From Xanthobacter sp. YC-JY1 (GTDB lineage: Bacteria > Pseudomonadota > Alphaproteobacteria > Rhizobiales > Xanthobacteraceae): a stretch of DNA of 64,000 nt. The stretch covers positions 3,023,001-3,087,000 of the forward strand of contig NZ_CP032674.1 of assembly GCF_021730305.1 (NCBI RefSeq). Reading direction: 5' to 3'. This document shows positions 39,625 to 47,867 of this stretch, piece after piece. Made by a program: the position numbers and the translations under genes. The first letter of the stretch is position 1. Each line of letters opens with the position of its first letter. The notes beneath the pieces were generated by a model. The model did no database searches and was not told the origin of the DNA. It saw only the letters and a list, made by a program, of their open reading frames with translations.

Positions 39625-39749
39625 AACTTAAGCATCCTTTCCGCGTCGACGACACGTAGCGTCAGCTCCCCCGTGCGGTCAAGAACGAAATGGGAACACT
39701 TTCCTACGACAGGTTGCAGGACGGCTCCCGATTGGTGTAAGAACAGAAC

Positions 39750-39968
39750 ATGAACAAGACCCCGAAATGTGGCCCGCTCGTGTCCTCGATTTCGCCGTGG
39801 CAGCAGGTGATCGCCACCTGTGGAAGATGCGGCAATCTCGCCGCGATGGACCCGACCCGCTGGCCCAAAAGCGCCAGCTTGACCGACATCCAAGCGCGGC
39901 TTAAGTGCAAACGCTGCAACGCGAAAACGGGGGCCAAGCTGCTCATCGGCCCCCGCTACCCAAGGTAA
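39750..39968 (+). CDS. Small zinc-ribbon-like protein
   Basis: 72 residues with two CxxC pairs about 28 residues apart (CGRCGNLAAMDPTRWP and LKCKRCNAKTG), a four-cysteine zinc-binding pattern. It is the only plus-strand gene in this part of the prophage, and its stop touches the stop of the convergent peptidase-like gene. Role unknown; small phage zinc proteins often act as regulators or host-takeover factors. Confidence 0.65.
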   Translation: MNKTPKCGPLVSSISPWQQVIATCGRCGNLAAMDPTRWPKSASLTDIQARLKCKRCNAKTGAKLLIGPRYPR

Positions 39969-40955
39969 TCAACAGCGGACGATGCCGCCCCGCTGCCACA
40001 CCTCATATTGCAACTCGGCGACGTTGATGCCCTGCTCTTCGAGCCAGTCGGCGATCTCGTCGGGGTGGTCCCGCAAGACGGAACGGATAGTGGCGGACCG
40101 GGACGGCGGCTCCCGCTGCTCCTCCCAATAAGCGTCGTCTGTGAAGGATTTTTTTCCTAGATACCGGCTACCGCCCCAGGAATTGCGACCGTGTGACTCA
40201 ACTTGGCCGGGAACTCTCTTTGCTACGAGCTTCGACCAGTCCGCCGCCAAGAGCGCATCGAGCAGCCCCGCCGCGAACTGGAGGCACTGCGTCTCGTTTT
40301 CCCAGTGCTGGTTGAGGTAGCCCACTGCGATGTTGGTGCATTCCGGCACCAGATCGGTGTAGTTGGCCGTGTCCGTGAACGTGCCTCCGGTGTCCGGCTT
40401 AAGCTCGGGCATCGCAAGCGCCTCGGCGAGGGACTGCGCGAACTCATCCGAGCAGCACCGCCCGCCAGCTTGGTGGGTCACGATGGAGTTGAAGCCCCGC
40501 CGGTCGAAGGCGATGGCGTACTGGATGCCGGCGAGCAGGCCCGGCGTATCGTGGGCGATGAAGTCTGAGCCCAGGCCGCCACACTCCTCGTCCCGGTGGA
40601 AGACGTAGAGGCCGGGCACCCCCGCCTTTATCATCTCCGTCATGAGCCAGACGCCCGTCGTGCAGTCCGCACCGAGGCAATTGGAGGCGCCCCCCGCCCG
40701 CACCGTGTCGCCGGAGATGATGAGCCGCTGCATCCCGCCTTCGCGGTGAACGGTGTCGGTGTGGCAGGACCACAGGATTGGCGCGTCCCCGATCCGCTTG
40801 ATCCGGTTCCCGTACCCGTCGATCTCGCAACCCAGCGGATCGATGTACTCGTGGATGAAGCGGCGCTCCGTCTTGGAGCCGCCGGGGCGTCGATAGGCGA
40901 GCATGGCAAGCAGCGTTGCCACCTTGCCCTCGGGTCGCGGAGGGGCGAGTGTCAT
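39969..40955 (-). CDS. Phage-borne M20/M28-like metallopeptidase-fold protein
   Basis: A 328-residue protein with the co-catalytic zinc peptidase layout: WSCHTDTVH (His and Asp), GASNCLGADCTTGVWLM (bridging Asp), RDEECGGLGSDF (catalytic Glu pair) and AFDRRG (Asp); TFTDTANYTDLVPE follows. This resembles carboxypeptidase/aminopeptidase amidohydrolases of the M20/M28/M42 type. The C-terminal 80 residues are a separate helical tail. Substrate unknown; the cysteines in both metal motifs are unusual. Start ATG 40955 follows GGGAG. Preceded by the recurrent CTGACAAA leader. Confidence 0.75.
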   Translation of the reverse strand: MTLAPPRPEGKVATLLAMLAYRRPGGSKTERRFIHEYIDPLGCEIDGYGNRIKRIGDAPILWSCHTDTVHREGGMQRLIISGDTVRAGGASNCLGADCTTGVWLMTEMIKAGVPGLYVFHRDEECGGLGSDFIAHDTPGLLAGIQYAIAFDRRGFNSIVTHQAGGRCCSDEFAQSLAEALAMPELKPDTGGTFTDTANYTDLVPECTNIAVGYLNQHWENETQCLQFAAGLLDALLAADWSKLVAKRVPGQVESHGRNSWGGSRYLGKKSFTDDAYWEEQREPPSRSATIRSVLRDHPDEIADWLEEQGINVAELQYEVWQRGGIVRC

Positions 40956-40998
40956 TCCAATGGCTCCCAGTTTCGGGGTGTCGTCGTTTTGTCAGGGA

Positions 40999-42621
40999 TC
41001 AGGCGTGGCGCATGTCCACGGCGTCGCACCACCACCCCCGATCCGGCGCCATACCGGGAAGGGCGCCAGCGTTGTGGCCTTCCGCCGTGTCAAACTCGAC
41101 CAGCCAGTTCATCCGGCCGGTCCCGTCGTTGGCCCGGATGGTGCCGAGCACGTCCTTGTCGTGCCGTTCGGGAGCGCTCACCAAAACCCGGTCGCCGACC
41201 TTGAACTCGCCCGGCTGGCGGGCGTCCGGGATCGGCAGGGTCGCCTGTCCGGCCTCTTCGGCAGCGCGAAGCTCGCGTTCGGTGGCCGGGCGGGCGACGT
41301 GCTCGCCGTTCTCCCGCTTGGCGTGGCAATCGAGGCAGACCACCTCGCCGTCGATCTCCTCACCCTCCTCATTCGGGAAGTTGTCGCCACAATCGGGGCA
41401 GCTGAAGCCGTTCGCGGCGAAGTGCTCGGCGCACCACACATCGCCGTCCGCCATCGTCACCCGCTCTGAGTTCGGGTAGTTCTCGCCGGTCGCGTCGCAG
41501 GTGAAGCCGTGGTTCTCGAAGTGGGAGCGCGACCACTCTTCGCCGTCCGCCATCTCAATGCGGTTGTCGTAGTCCCACCACTCGCTTGTGGCGTCGCAGA
41601 GGAAGGCGCTTTCATCCCGGCACCCTTCGCACCAATCCTCGCCGATGACATGGCCTCGCGAATTGATCGTGTACACATGCCGCATCTCGCTGGGGTCGTG
41701 CCGTTCCTCGCAGCGTTCGCAGGGCTCCCCCATCGGCTCGGTCACACCGTCGGTTCTGTCGCAGGTGACATCGCCATCCTCATCGATGATGAGGAAGTGT
41801 CCCGTGTCGCGGGCTCGGAGGGCGCCGTCCACGTAGGGCGCCACGAAGCCTTCCCCACATTCCACCCGGAGCATCCGGGCTCCGTCCAGGGCGTCGTTCT
41901 GGTAGCCGGCCGCCAGCAGCAGCTTTCGGAGCCGCGTCACGTCGCCATACATGCGGCCGTAAATCTTGCGCTCCGGCCACACCAAGACCCGGCCGGTGAT
42001 TGCCTCGTCGCGCTCGATATAGGCCACGGCGAGGTCGCCGGCTGCGTACACGCGGACCGGGTGGAAGGGGCTAACAAATTCGTCGGCCTCATAGGCCATG
42101 CAGGAACTCGGACCCTTCACGTAGACCCGCTCGATCTCGTCCGCCGTCCGGGCGAAGAGCAGCAGGTTCTCCTCGCGCTCCGAGGTGAACGCCGTGGCGA
42201 TATCCCGGATTTCGTCCGGGGACAGCACCTCGGAGAAATATCGCGTCAGGTAGACGCCGACCTTGAGCCGCGTCTGGCGATCCGCCGCACCCTTCGCGGG
42301 GCTTTCGGTGAACGCCACCATGTCCGGCCGCTCGGTCGAGACGTGCAGGAAGTGCTCGCGCCACGGCTCCGAGCCGAGGAACCACGGCGCATCGTTGAAC
42401 GGGACGTGCTGATAGGTGCCGTCCTCAAAGCGCAGCGCCTCGCGCCGCTTCCATTCGCCGTCATCCGCCAGCGGACGCGGCTGCACCTTCTCGCCGCGCT
42501 CGGCAGTGAGCTTGCGGGCGACCTCGGCGGCTTCGCGCCCCGTGTCGAAGACGAACGGCTTGCCGTCCTCCATGAGCACAGGCACGGGCGCCCCGCCGGT
42601 CAGCATGACCAGTTGGAACAT
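40999..42621 (-). CDS. 540-residue phage protein with a cysteine-pair repeat region
   Basis: The N-terminal 270 residues form an unassigned globular region (VFDTGREAAEVARKLTA, VYVKGPSSCMAYEADEFVSPFHPVRVYAAGDLAVAYIERD). From about residue 290 come repeated zinc-finger-like units (CERCEERH, EDWCEGCRDE, FTCDATGENYPNSERVTMADG, FSCPDCGDNFPNEEGEEIDGE, VVCLDCH), then a C-terminal SH3-like segment (EFKVGDRVLVSAPERHDKDVLGTI). The architecture suggests nucleic-acid or protein binding. No enzyme motif is seen. Start ATG 42621 follows GAGGATG and a leader repeat. Confidence 0.7.
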   Translation of the reverse strand: MFQLVMLTGGAPVPVLMEDGKPFVFDTGREAAEVARKLTAERGEKVQPRPLADDGEWKRREALRFEDGTYQHVPFNDAPWFLGSEPWREHFLHVSTERPDMVAFTESPAKGAADRQTRLKVGVYLTRYFSEVLSPDEIRDIATAFTSEREENLLLFARTADEIERVYVKGPSSCMAYEADEFVSPFHPVRVYAAGDLAVAYIERDEAITGRVLVWPERKIYGRMYGDVTRLRKLLLAAGYQNDALDGARMLRVECGEGFVAPYVDGALRARDTGHFLIIDEDGDVTCDRTDGVTEPMGEPCERCEERHDPSEMRHVYTINSRGHVIGEDWCEGCRDESAFLCDATSEWWDYDNRIEMADGEEWSRSHFENHGFTCDATGENYPNSERVTMADGDVWCAEHFAANGFSCPDCGDNFPNEEGEEIDGEVVCLDCHAKRENGEHVARPATERELRAAEEAGQATLPIPDARQPGEFKVGDRVLVSAPERHDKDVLGTIRANDGTGRMNWLVEFDTAEGHNAGALPGMAPDRGWWCDAVDMRHA

Positions 42622-42643
42622 GGCAGCATCCTCGATTTGTCAG

Positions 42644-42769
42644 CTATGGGTTACGGTTCCGGCCCGCGCGGCCGCGCCGCTTGAGGCGGTTGATGGAGAA
42701 GGCCAGGAAGGCGGCGAAGAGCACCGAGGCGACCAGCCAGCCGCCCAAGATCGCGAGAAGGTCGCCCAT
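42644..42769 (-). CDS. 41-residue membrane protein
   Basis: Too short for most gene callers: one hydrophobic helix (LLAILGGWLVASVLFAAFLAF) followed by a basic tail (NRLKRRGRAGRNRNP). GGAGGG lies eight bases upstream, and the start follows the previous stop by three bases. Its TAG stop is joined directly to the CTGACAAA leader of the next gene. Single helix plus positive tail resembles small holins or superinfection-exclusion proteins, but this is only suggestive. Confidence 0.65.
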   Translation of the reverse strand: MGDLLAILGGWLVASVLFAAFLAFSINRLKRRGRAGRNRNP

Positions 42770-42772
42770 GGC

Positions 42773-43138
42773 TCAGCCCTCCGGCCGCAGACGGAAGACG
42801 CGGCACGGCGCCGTCACGTCCACGCCGTTGTGCGCGGTCCGCCAATCGTGGTGGAAGAACCAGAAGGAGCCCGGCAGCGCGGCGCCGGTGTCCAACATCC
42901 GCGCCTTCAGCACGGCCTCATTCAGCCCGCCCGAGAAGCTCGCGAGCCCACTCCGGTCCAGATAGAAGGTGCCGCCGGGCGACGTCTGGATGTCATCTCC
43001 CCAGTCGTAGGAGAAGCGCTCCATGTGGCCGTCCGGGAACACCAGATAGTCGCCGATGCGAGGGCCGGGAATGGCGTCCCGCGCCGCTATGCGCAGTGCC
43101 AGAAGCTCGGCGTCGCGTTCATCGAATTTCGGCCTCAC
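42773..43138 (-). CDS. Hypothetical prophage protein
   Basis: 121 codons from a GTG that overlaps the previous stop (GTGA). Contains RIGDYLVFPDGHMERFSYDWGDDIQTSPGGTFYLDRSGLASFSGGL and a HHDWRTAHNGVDV segment. Homologues of this sort occur as conserved unknowns in plasmids and phages; I cannot name a function. The much longer frame running upstream in another gene is not used. Confidence 0.65.
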   Translation of the reverse strand: MRPKFDERDAELLALRIAARDAIPGPRIGDYLVFPDGHMERFSYDWGDDIQTSPGGTFYLDRSGLASFSGGLNEAVLKARMLDTGAALPGSFWFFHHDWRTAHNGVDVTAPCRVFRLRPEG

Positions 43139-43452
43139 GCCCCGCCCTCCCCTTCCATGGGGATGTGCCAGCGGGCCGACAGGTGCTTGGCGATGGCCTC
43201 GGCGCGTTCCCGCGTCGCGGCGTCGGTGATGGCCCAAAACTCGCCATCGGAAAGGCGAGCGTAGACGGTCCACATCTCCGCCAGATCGTCCGAGCAGGGG
43301 ACGAAGTACGTGCCGCCCTCCTCCTCCGGCGCCGTGTCGTCGCGGACCCCGCCGACCACAAGCCGTCGGTAGTGGCGCAGCTCTTCCGTGGCCGGCTCCT
43401 TGCCGTCGTAGCAGCAATTGAACAGGTCCGCGTCGGTGAAGGTGTCGGCCAT
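43135..43452 (-). CDS. Hypothetical prophage protein
   Basis: 105 residues (ADLFNCCYDGKEPATEELRHYRRL, then TYFVPCSDDLAEMWTVYARLSDGEFWAITDAATRERAEAIAK). Acidic, mixed alpha/beta, no recognised family. Overlaps the next gene by four bases and starts three bases after the previous stop, so it is part of a tight cluster of small early genes. Confidence 0.65.
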   Translation of the reverse strand: MADTFTDADLFNCCYDGKEPATEELRHYRRLVVGGVRDDTAPEEEGGTYFVPCSDDLAEMWTVYARLSDGEFWAITDAATRERAEAIAKHLSARWHIPMEGEGGA

Positions 43453-43455
43453 GCC

Positions 43456-43734
43456 TCAGCCCTCCCCGTAGCTGTCCGGGACCACGAAGAAAGCCCCCTC
43501 TTGCGGCCGCTCGACATTGACGAACACGTAGCCGCTCCCGTCCGGCGAGCCTCCGGCCACCCATCGGCCCGTCCAGCCGAGCGACGACGCCAGCCGGAAG
43601 GCGGTGTCAGCGTGGTTCTGGTAGACGCCGGCGCCGTGGTCCCAAGCATCGACGCGCCGACGCGCCGCGCACTTGGCGACCACCTGCCCCGAGCCGTTGG
43701 CGTCGGTTTGGTATCGCGTCACGATGGCTTGCAC
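43456..43734 (-). CDS. Hypothetical prophage protein
   Basis: 92 residues from GTG 43734, preceded by GAGGAGG and the CTGACAAA leader. QVVAKCAARRRVDAWDHGAGVYQNHADTAFRLASSLGW continues to SGYVFVNVERPQEGAFFVVP. Similar-looking short unknowns are seen in alphaproteobacterial phages and plasmids; no function assigned. Confidence 0.65.
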   Translation of the reverse strand: MQAIVTRYQTDANGSGQVVAKCAARRRVDAWDHGAGVYQNHADTAFRLASSLGWTGRWVAGGSPDGSGYVFVNVERPQEGAFFVVPDSYGEG

Positions 43735-43817
43735 TTCGCAGCCTCCTCGGTTTGTCAGGCATCGGGCGATTGCACCCGCCGTGGCGGCACCTTGTGGGAG
43801 CCGCCCTAGCTGGCACG

Positions 43818-43985
43818 TCACCAGTTCCAAGGCTTGGCGCCTCGCGCCTTGCAGATGGCGTTGGCCTCGCGCTTGCCAGCGACGCGGACCTTCTCCGCAG
43901 TCGCGAACTCCTCCCCATTGGAGGGCCGAGCGCAGAGCGTGAGGGTGAAGCCCCCGCCGCTGGCCCTGTGCAGATACGCAACCAT
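43818..43985 (-). CDS. 55-residue hypothetical protein
   Basis: Short frame with ideal initiation: leader repeat, GAGGAGG and ATG 43985. The product (MVAYLHRASGGGFTLTLCAR, EEFATAEKVRVAGKREANAICKARGAKPWNW) looks like a small beta-hairpin plus helix protein. No family known to me. About 60 bases before the next leader repeat. Confidence 0.6.
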   Translation of the reverse strand: MVAYLHRASGGGFTLTLCARPSNGEEFATAEKVRVAGKREANAICKARGAKPWNW

Positions 43986-44013
43986 TTTGTCGGCCTCCTC
44001 GATTTGTCAGGTA

Positions 44014-44208
44014 CTAGGCGAACTGATAGCCACCAAGCGGCTCGCGATAGCGCACCGCCCATCCGACCGAGCGCGAGCGATCCGCCTCGATCCTCTCGCA
44101 CAGGACGGCTTCCGCCTTGCGCTTGCCGCTCCGCTCAAAGGCTCGCGCCGTCGCTTCGGCCCGCTCCTTGCGGATGAACACCGTAACCAGACGATTGACG
44201 CGCACCAT
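44014..44208 (-). CDS. 64-residue hypothetical protein
   Basis: ATG 44208 with GGAGAGGG eight bases upstream. Basic small protein (MVRVNRLVTVFIRKERAEATARAFERSGKRKAEAVLCERIEADRSRSVGWAVRYREPLGGYQFA in pieces: VNRLVTVFIRKERAEA, CERIEADRSRSVGW, REPLGGYQF). Its TAG stop is four bases before the next leader repeat. First gene of the early-type cluster after the long non-coding gap. Confidence 0.6.
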   Translation of the reverse strand: MVRVNRLVTVFIRKERAEATARAFERSGKRKAEAVLCERIEADRSRSVGWAVRYREPLGGYQFA

Positions 44209-45565
44209 GGCGCCCTCTCCTCTCCCGTGGGGATGCTGCAACCGACCGTCAACGGATCGGCTCTAGCATCACCAGCGCGGCGGGCCGTCCCTCTTCAAGG
44301 ATCGTCGCCCGCCGCATAGGTGTTTGATTGTGTTTCATTTTTTGATGCCAGCATGGGGAACGTCCTGTCCCGCGCCATCCCTTCGGTTCCTAGCTGGCGT
44401 CCGCTTGCTATCGCGTCCGCACCCGCCTCCGAAGGCCTCGCCGCTGCTATGCGGTCCGGTGGCTTGGATGCACCCGCCTCGCCGCCTAGGGCCCCTTGCC
44501 GAGCACCCTCCGCCCGCATCGCGTTCGGTTTAGGTGGTGGCGCTATATCCGTTCCCCATCGCACGGGGTGCGGCATGGCCACATGGCTACCTGCCCTAGG
44601 TGTCCCGTGAGAGGGGCCACCCGACGCGATATGACAAGGGTGCGGTTATCGTCTTCCCGCACTGTCGGCGCCTCCGGGCTTGGTGCCCGTCTCGCGTTGC
44701 GTGTTCGCCGGAGGGTTTCGGTTCCCTCAATCCTGCCCCCTGTCCGGCCGGAGGCTCGCCTAGTGCAATCCCGTGTCCCGCTTCCCCTCCCCTGCCCCGC
44801 CTTCGGCCCCGTTGCCGTCTGGCGTGCCGCTTTCGACACCCCGAATATGTGACATCCCCGATTTGTCAGCAAACCCGATTTTCGATGTTTCCAGCTTGAG
44901 AGGCGCTAGACCGGGCCGAAAGCTTTGATTTGCAACGTCTCACGGGCCAACGAAAAAATTTCTCCAGCCCCCTTGCAACACTCCGAAAATGGCAGTTATC
45001 CACAGGCCAAATCACCCCCGACCGCGCAGAAATTACAGATAAAAATCATTGGCTTATGAGGTAAAGGGGACTGATTTGGCACGTCCCGACATCGGGATTA
45101 TCCCGAAACGTCGATTTTCTCGCTTGCGGGGATGATCGGCGCGATCTAGAAGGGAGGGGAAGACGGGCCAAGGTGGCGCGGCAGGGAGCCCCTAGCGGGC
45201 GGCAGGAGGCGGGAAGAGCCGGAAGGAGGCGGCAGGCGATGGCAGGAGCGAAAAAGACAGATAGCGACAGACAGGGACGCGAAAGGCGCGGGCCGAACGC
45301 CACGGGGAGCACGGGGCCACCACGGCACCCCTTCCCCGGCGCTAGGACGCTCTAGCGGATGCCATATCCAACGCGAACCGAGCAACCGCAACGGTTTGCA
45401 CGGGACAGGTGACACGCCCCGGTGACAGGCGGCACGGCGGCAGGGTCCGGCCAGCGGCCTAGGAGCCGGCTCGACCTCGATCGGAGGGGGCCACGGGGGG
45501 TCCGCGCCACGCTCTATTCCATCGACCCCGCTTCAGATTTTTCGACAGGATCGCCCCGAACTCCT
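44209..45565. other. Non-coding gap between late and accessory prophage genes
   Basis: 1.36 kb with no supported gene on either strand. It contains one CTGACAAA leader copy (44858-44869), with only a doubtful arginine-rich frame (44543-44839) behind it. It also holds a consensus DnaA box (44996-45004) next to an AT-richer stretch (44930-45060), a purine-rich G-G-A-rich tract (45175-45260), GGTGACA twice (45408, 45421) and at least eleven CTAG tetranucleotides. This is the likeliest place for a control or replication region. Confidence 0.5.
44996..45004 (+). promoter_or_regulatory. Consensus DnaA box
   Basis: TTATCCACA, an exact match to the strong DnaA site, in the AT-richer part of the non-coding prophage gap. 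Only one copy was seen, so an origin is not established; a regulatory or chance site is possible. Confidence 0.4.
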
Positions 45566-45700
45566 TCAGCGCCTCCAGGTGTCCTGCGTCGACAGCCCCG
45601 AGTGCCCGCCAGAGCCCCTTCCGTCCCACCTGACGTTGGCGAGGAACACGACTGCCAGGAGGATCAGGCCAATGCCGATGGTGAGGGCTTGGTCTTTCAT
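45566..45700 (-). CDS. 44-residue membrane protein downstream of terminase
   Basis: ATG 45700 opens a frame with one clear membrane helix (ALTIGIGLILLAVVFLANV) then a hydrophilic tail. GGAAG lies a dozen bases upstream, so initiation is not ideal. In T7-type phages, small lysis or membrane proteins flank the terminase genes, so this could be a lysis-related peptide; confidence is limited. Confidence 0.45.
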   Translation of the reverse strand: MKDQALTIGIGLILLAVVFLANVRWDGRGSGGHSGLSTQDTWRR

Positions 45701-45850
45701 GGGAGGTGGTCTTCCTACGGGTCCCTTGGAGAGCACTGGAAGGGCTCTATAAGGGACACCTACAGAGAACACTACCTCACCCCCGCCCCTGCTATGGGGG
45801 AACCTAAATGGCCGCAGGAGGCAGGAGAGGGGCGCCAGGCCCCTCCCCCT

Positions 45851-47581
45851 CTATCGCCGCTGCATCACGCTGGAGGACCACCGCTCGCGATCTGCGGGCC
45901 GCCCCAAGGCGTGAGCCATGAACCGCTCCAGCTCCCTGTCGAAGATGCTCTCCTTGTGGGAGAGGGCGGCCTTCTCCGTGTCGCGAGCCATGACCTTGGC
46001 CCAGTACGCCACGGCGCCGGCAAGGGCGTCCAGGCGGTCGTCGTGGGCCAGGGCGCCCCGGTCGGGGGTGATGCGCGTCATCTGGTAGAAGAGCCGGCAG
46101 TCGCGCTGGGCGTCAGGCTCGTAGGCGTCGGTGGAGCGGAAGTCGCCCTCGACCACGGAGGGGCACACCACGAGCCTGTGCTGGTTCATCACCGGCTCCA
46201 GGGTGGAGATGATGCGGGCCTCCTTCTGCGAGGAGGACCAATCAGCGTCCTCGACCTTCACCGGGTAGACCTTCTGGGAGACCGACTTCAGCAGGGCCGT
46301 GAACATGCCGCCGCCGTAGTTGGGCTCGGCCAGCACGACGTTCACCTGCTGGCGCCGGGCGATCATCATCAGGGCCGTGAGGGTGTCCTCGTCGTAGCCG
46401 CCCCGGAAGCCGCCGGCAGCGGTCAGGAACATGCGGCCATGGAGGACCTTCACCACCGCGTAGGAGGTCTCGTCCTTGCCCCGGCCCGAGGGGTCGACGA
46501 ACATCGCGGCGCCCTCCCACTCGGCGAAGGCCCCGGAAGTCCAGGCCGGCTGGTGGTAGCGGTCCCCGGCGAGCCCCACGTTCGGAAGCTGGTCGAGCAC
46601 CTGCTGCGGCCCGGAAGCCCAGACGAGGTCGGTCGGCCCCCGGTAGGTGTCGAGCGGGTAGACGATGAGGTCGGCCAGCTTGAGCGGATAGCGGTCGGCG
46701 TCCGAGAGGGACGTGTCGAGCTGGAACTGAAGGGCGAACCCCGAGCGCCCGTAGGAGGCCTCGCGTTCGAGAAGGTCGTCGTGGGTGAACCGCCGGATGT
46801 CGGTCGGGAAGCCAGCGAGCGACGGGTCCTTGTCGAGGGCGTTGGAGATGAATGGCGCGAGCTTGGCGCCGTACTTCTCGCGCTTCTCCTCAGTCGGGTA
46901 GCGGGCCGGCCAGATGCGGACGACGTAACCGCGCTCGGGCAGGATGTTGTAGATGGACTGCTCGGACTGCGGGGTGCCGAGGTAGATGACGCGGCCGCCC
47001 GGCTTGAGCACCGCGTCGAACTCCTTCACGGCCTCTGCGAGCTTATCGCGGAGTGCCTGGGTGGCGGAGTTGTTGGGGACCTCGATGTCGTCGGCCACGA
47101 TCACGTCGGCGCGGGAGCCGGCGATCTGGCCCGTGATGCCCACCGACTTCACCGAAGGGGCGTGGTCCGGCTTGGCCGGCCCCACGTCGAAGGCGACCTT
47201 GCTTTCACGCTGGTCGGGCCGGGGCTCCAGGAAGCGGAGCACATCCAGCTCTCGGATGAGGCGGAGGGTGAAGGTGGAGAAGTCGTCGGCCCGCTGCTTG
47301 GAGGCGGACACGACGAGGATCTTCATCTGCGGATTGCAGTAGAGGAGCCAGCAGACGAAGGCCGACGTGACCCAGCTCTTCCCGACGCCCCGGAACGCCT
47401 CGATCACCAGACGGCGCGGGCCGTGCTGGAGGAAGTGGGCGATGTCGTACTGGACGGGAGTCGGCTCGGGCAGGTTCAGGTGCTGCCAGACGAGCCAGAG
47501 GAAGTTGCGGAAGTCGGCCTTGAGCGGGTCGGGATTGGTCTTGCTGGTGGTCCCGAGGAGATGCTTCTTGAGGGACGTCAT
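45851..47581 (-). CDS. Terminase large subunit (T7 gp19 type)
   Basis: A 576-residue protein. The ATPase has a Walker A-like FRGVGKSW, Walker B VIVADDIEVPN and motif III YLGTPQ. The nuclease has Asp in AMFVDPSGRGKDET, LAEPNYGGG and the acidic residues of HDDRLDALAGAVAYW. It packages phage DNA into proheads. Length and motifs match podovirus DNA maturase B. Last large gene of the late block, as in T7. Confidence 0.95.
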   Translation of the reverse strand: MTSLKKHLLGTTSKTNPDPLKADFRNFLWLVWQHLNLPEPTPVQYDIAHFLQHGPRRLVIEAFRGVGKSWVTSAFVCWLLYCNPQMKILVVSASKQRADDFSTFTLRLIRELDVLRFLEPRPDQRESKVAFDVGPAKPDHAPSVKSVGITGQIAGSRADVIVADDIEVPNNSATQALRDKLAEAVKEFDAVLKPGGRVIYLGTPQSEQSIYNILPERGYVVRIWPARYPTEEKREKYGAKLAPFISNALDKDPSLAGFPTDIRRFTHDDLLEREASYGRSGFALQFQLDTSLSDADRYPLKLADLIVYPLDTYRGPTDLVWASGPQQVLDQLPNVGLAGDRYHQPAWTSGAFAEWEGAAMFVDPSGRGKDETSYAVVKVLHGRMFLTAAGGFRGGYDEDTLTALMMIARRQQVNVVLAEPNYGGGMFTALLKSVSQKVYPVKVEDADWSSSQKEARIISTLEPVMNQHRLVVCPSVVEGDFRSTDAYEPDAQRDCRLFYQMTRITPDRGALAHDDRLDALAGAVAYWAKVMARDTEKAALSHKESIFDRELERFMAHALGRPADRERWSSSVMQRR

Positions 47582-47666
47582 GTGGGGCTGGAGAGGGCGC
47601 AGGAGCGCCGTCCCGGCTGCTCTGGAGGGGTTCTCCAGGCCGGCGAAACGGGCTCCTGCGGGGCTC

Positions 47667-47867
47667 TCAGTCGATCCGGCGGCGCCTGGCTCGGCGGGGT
47701 GCCGAGGGCTGCGGGTCGGGGAAGTGAATGAAGCCGATGGGGTGCTTCTCGGGCAGAGGCTCTTCGGCTTCGCTGAAGGTGCTTTGGTGGCCGATGCCGA
47801 GGTAGGGATTGTAGGGCGCCCAGTCCGGGACGGAGCCGGGGACCGAGATCGGAGGCGAAGCTTCCAT
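47667..47867 (-). CDS. 66-residue hypothetical between terminase subunits
   Basis: Starts by TGATG overlap with the small terminase stop. Proline-rich, no membrane helix, with a basic end (SAPRRARRRRID). It occupies the place of T7 genes 18.5/18.7 (Rz/Rz1-like spanins), but I see no signal peptide or lipobox, so that identity is not supported. Confidence 0.55.
   Translation of the reverse strand: MEASPPISVPGSVPDWAPYNPYLGIGHQSTFSEAEEPLPEKHPIGFIHFPDPQPSAPRRARRRRID

Larger units (their letters stand above)
40984..44869 (-). repeat. Recurrent intergenic leader CTGACAAAnCGA (five copies)
   Basis: Minus-strand copies at 40995-40984 (CTGACAAAACGA), 42643-42632 and 44010-43999 (both CTGACAAATCGA), 43758-43747 (CTGACAAACCGA) and 44869-44858 (CTGACAAATCGG). 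In three cases it runs directly into GGAGG or GGATG and a start codon 10-13 bases later. Two copies (42.6 and 44.0 kb) follow a TAG stop immediately or within a few bases. None was seen in the late virion block. Confidence 0.75.

Noticed and set aside
44543-44839. Arginine-rich frame behind the fifth leader repeat
   Set aside because: Many AGG and GGG codons unlike neighbours, no ribosome-binding site and low complexity; kept only as a note in the gap.
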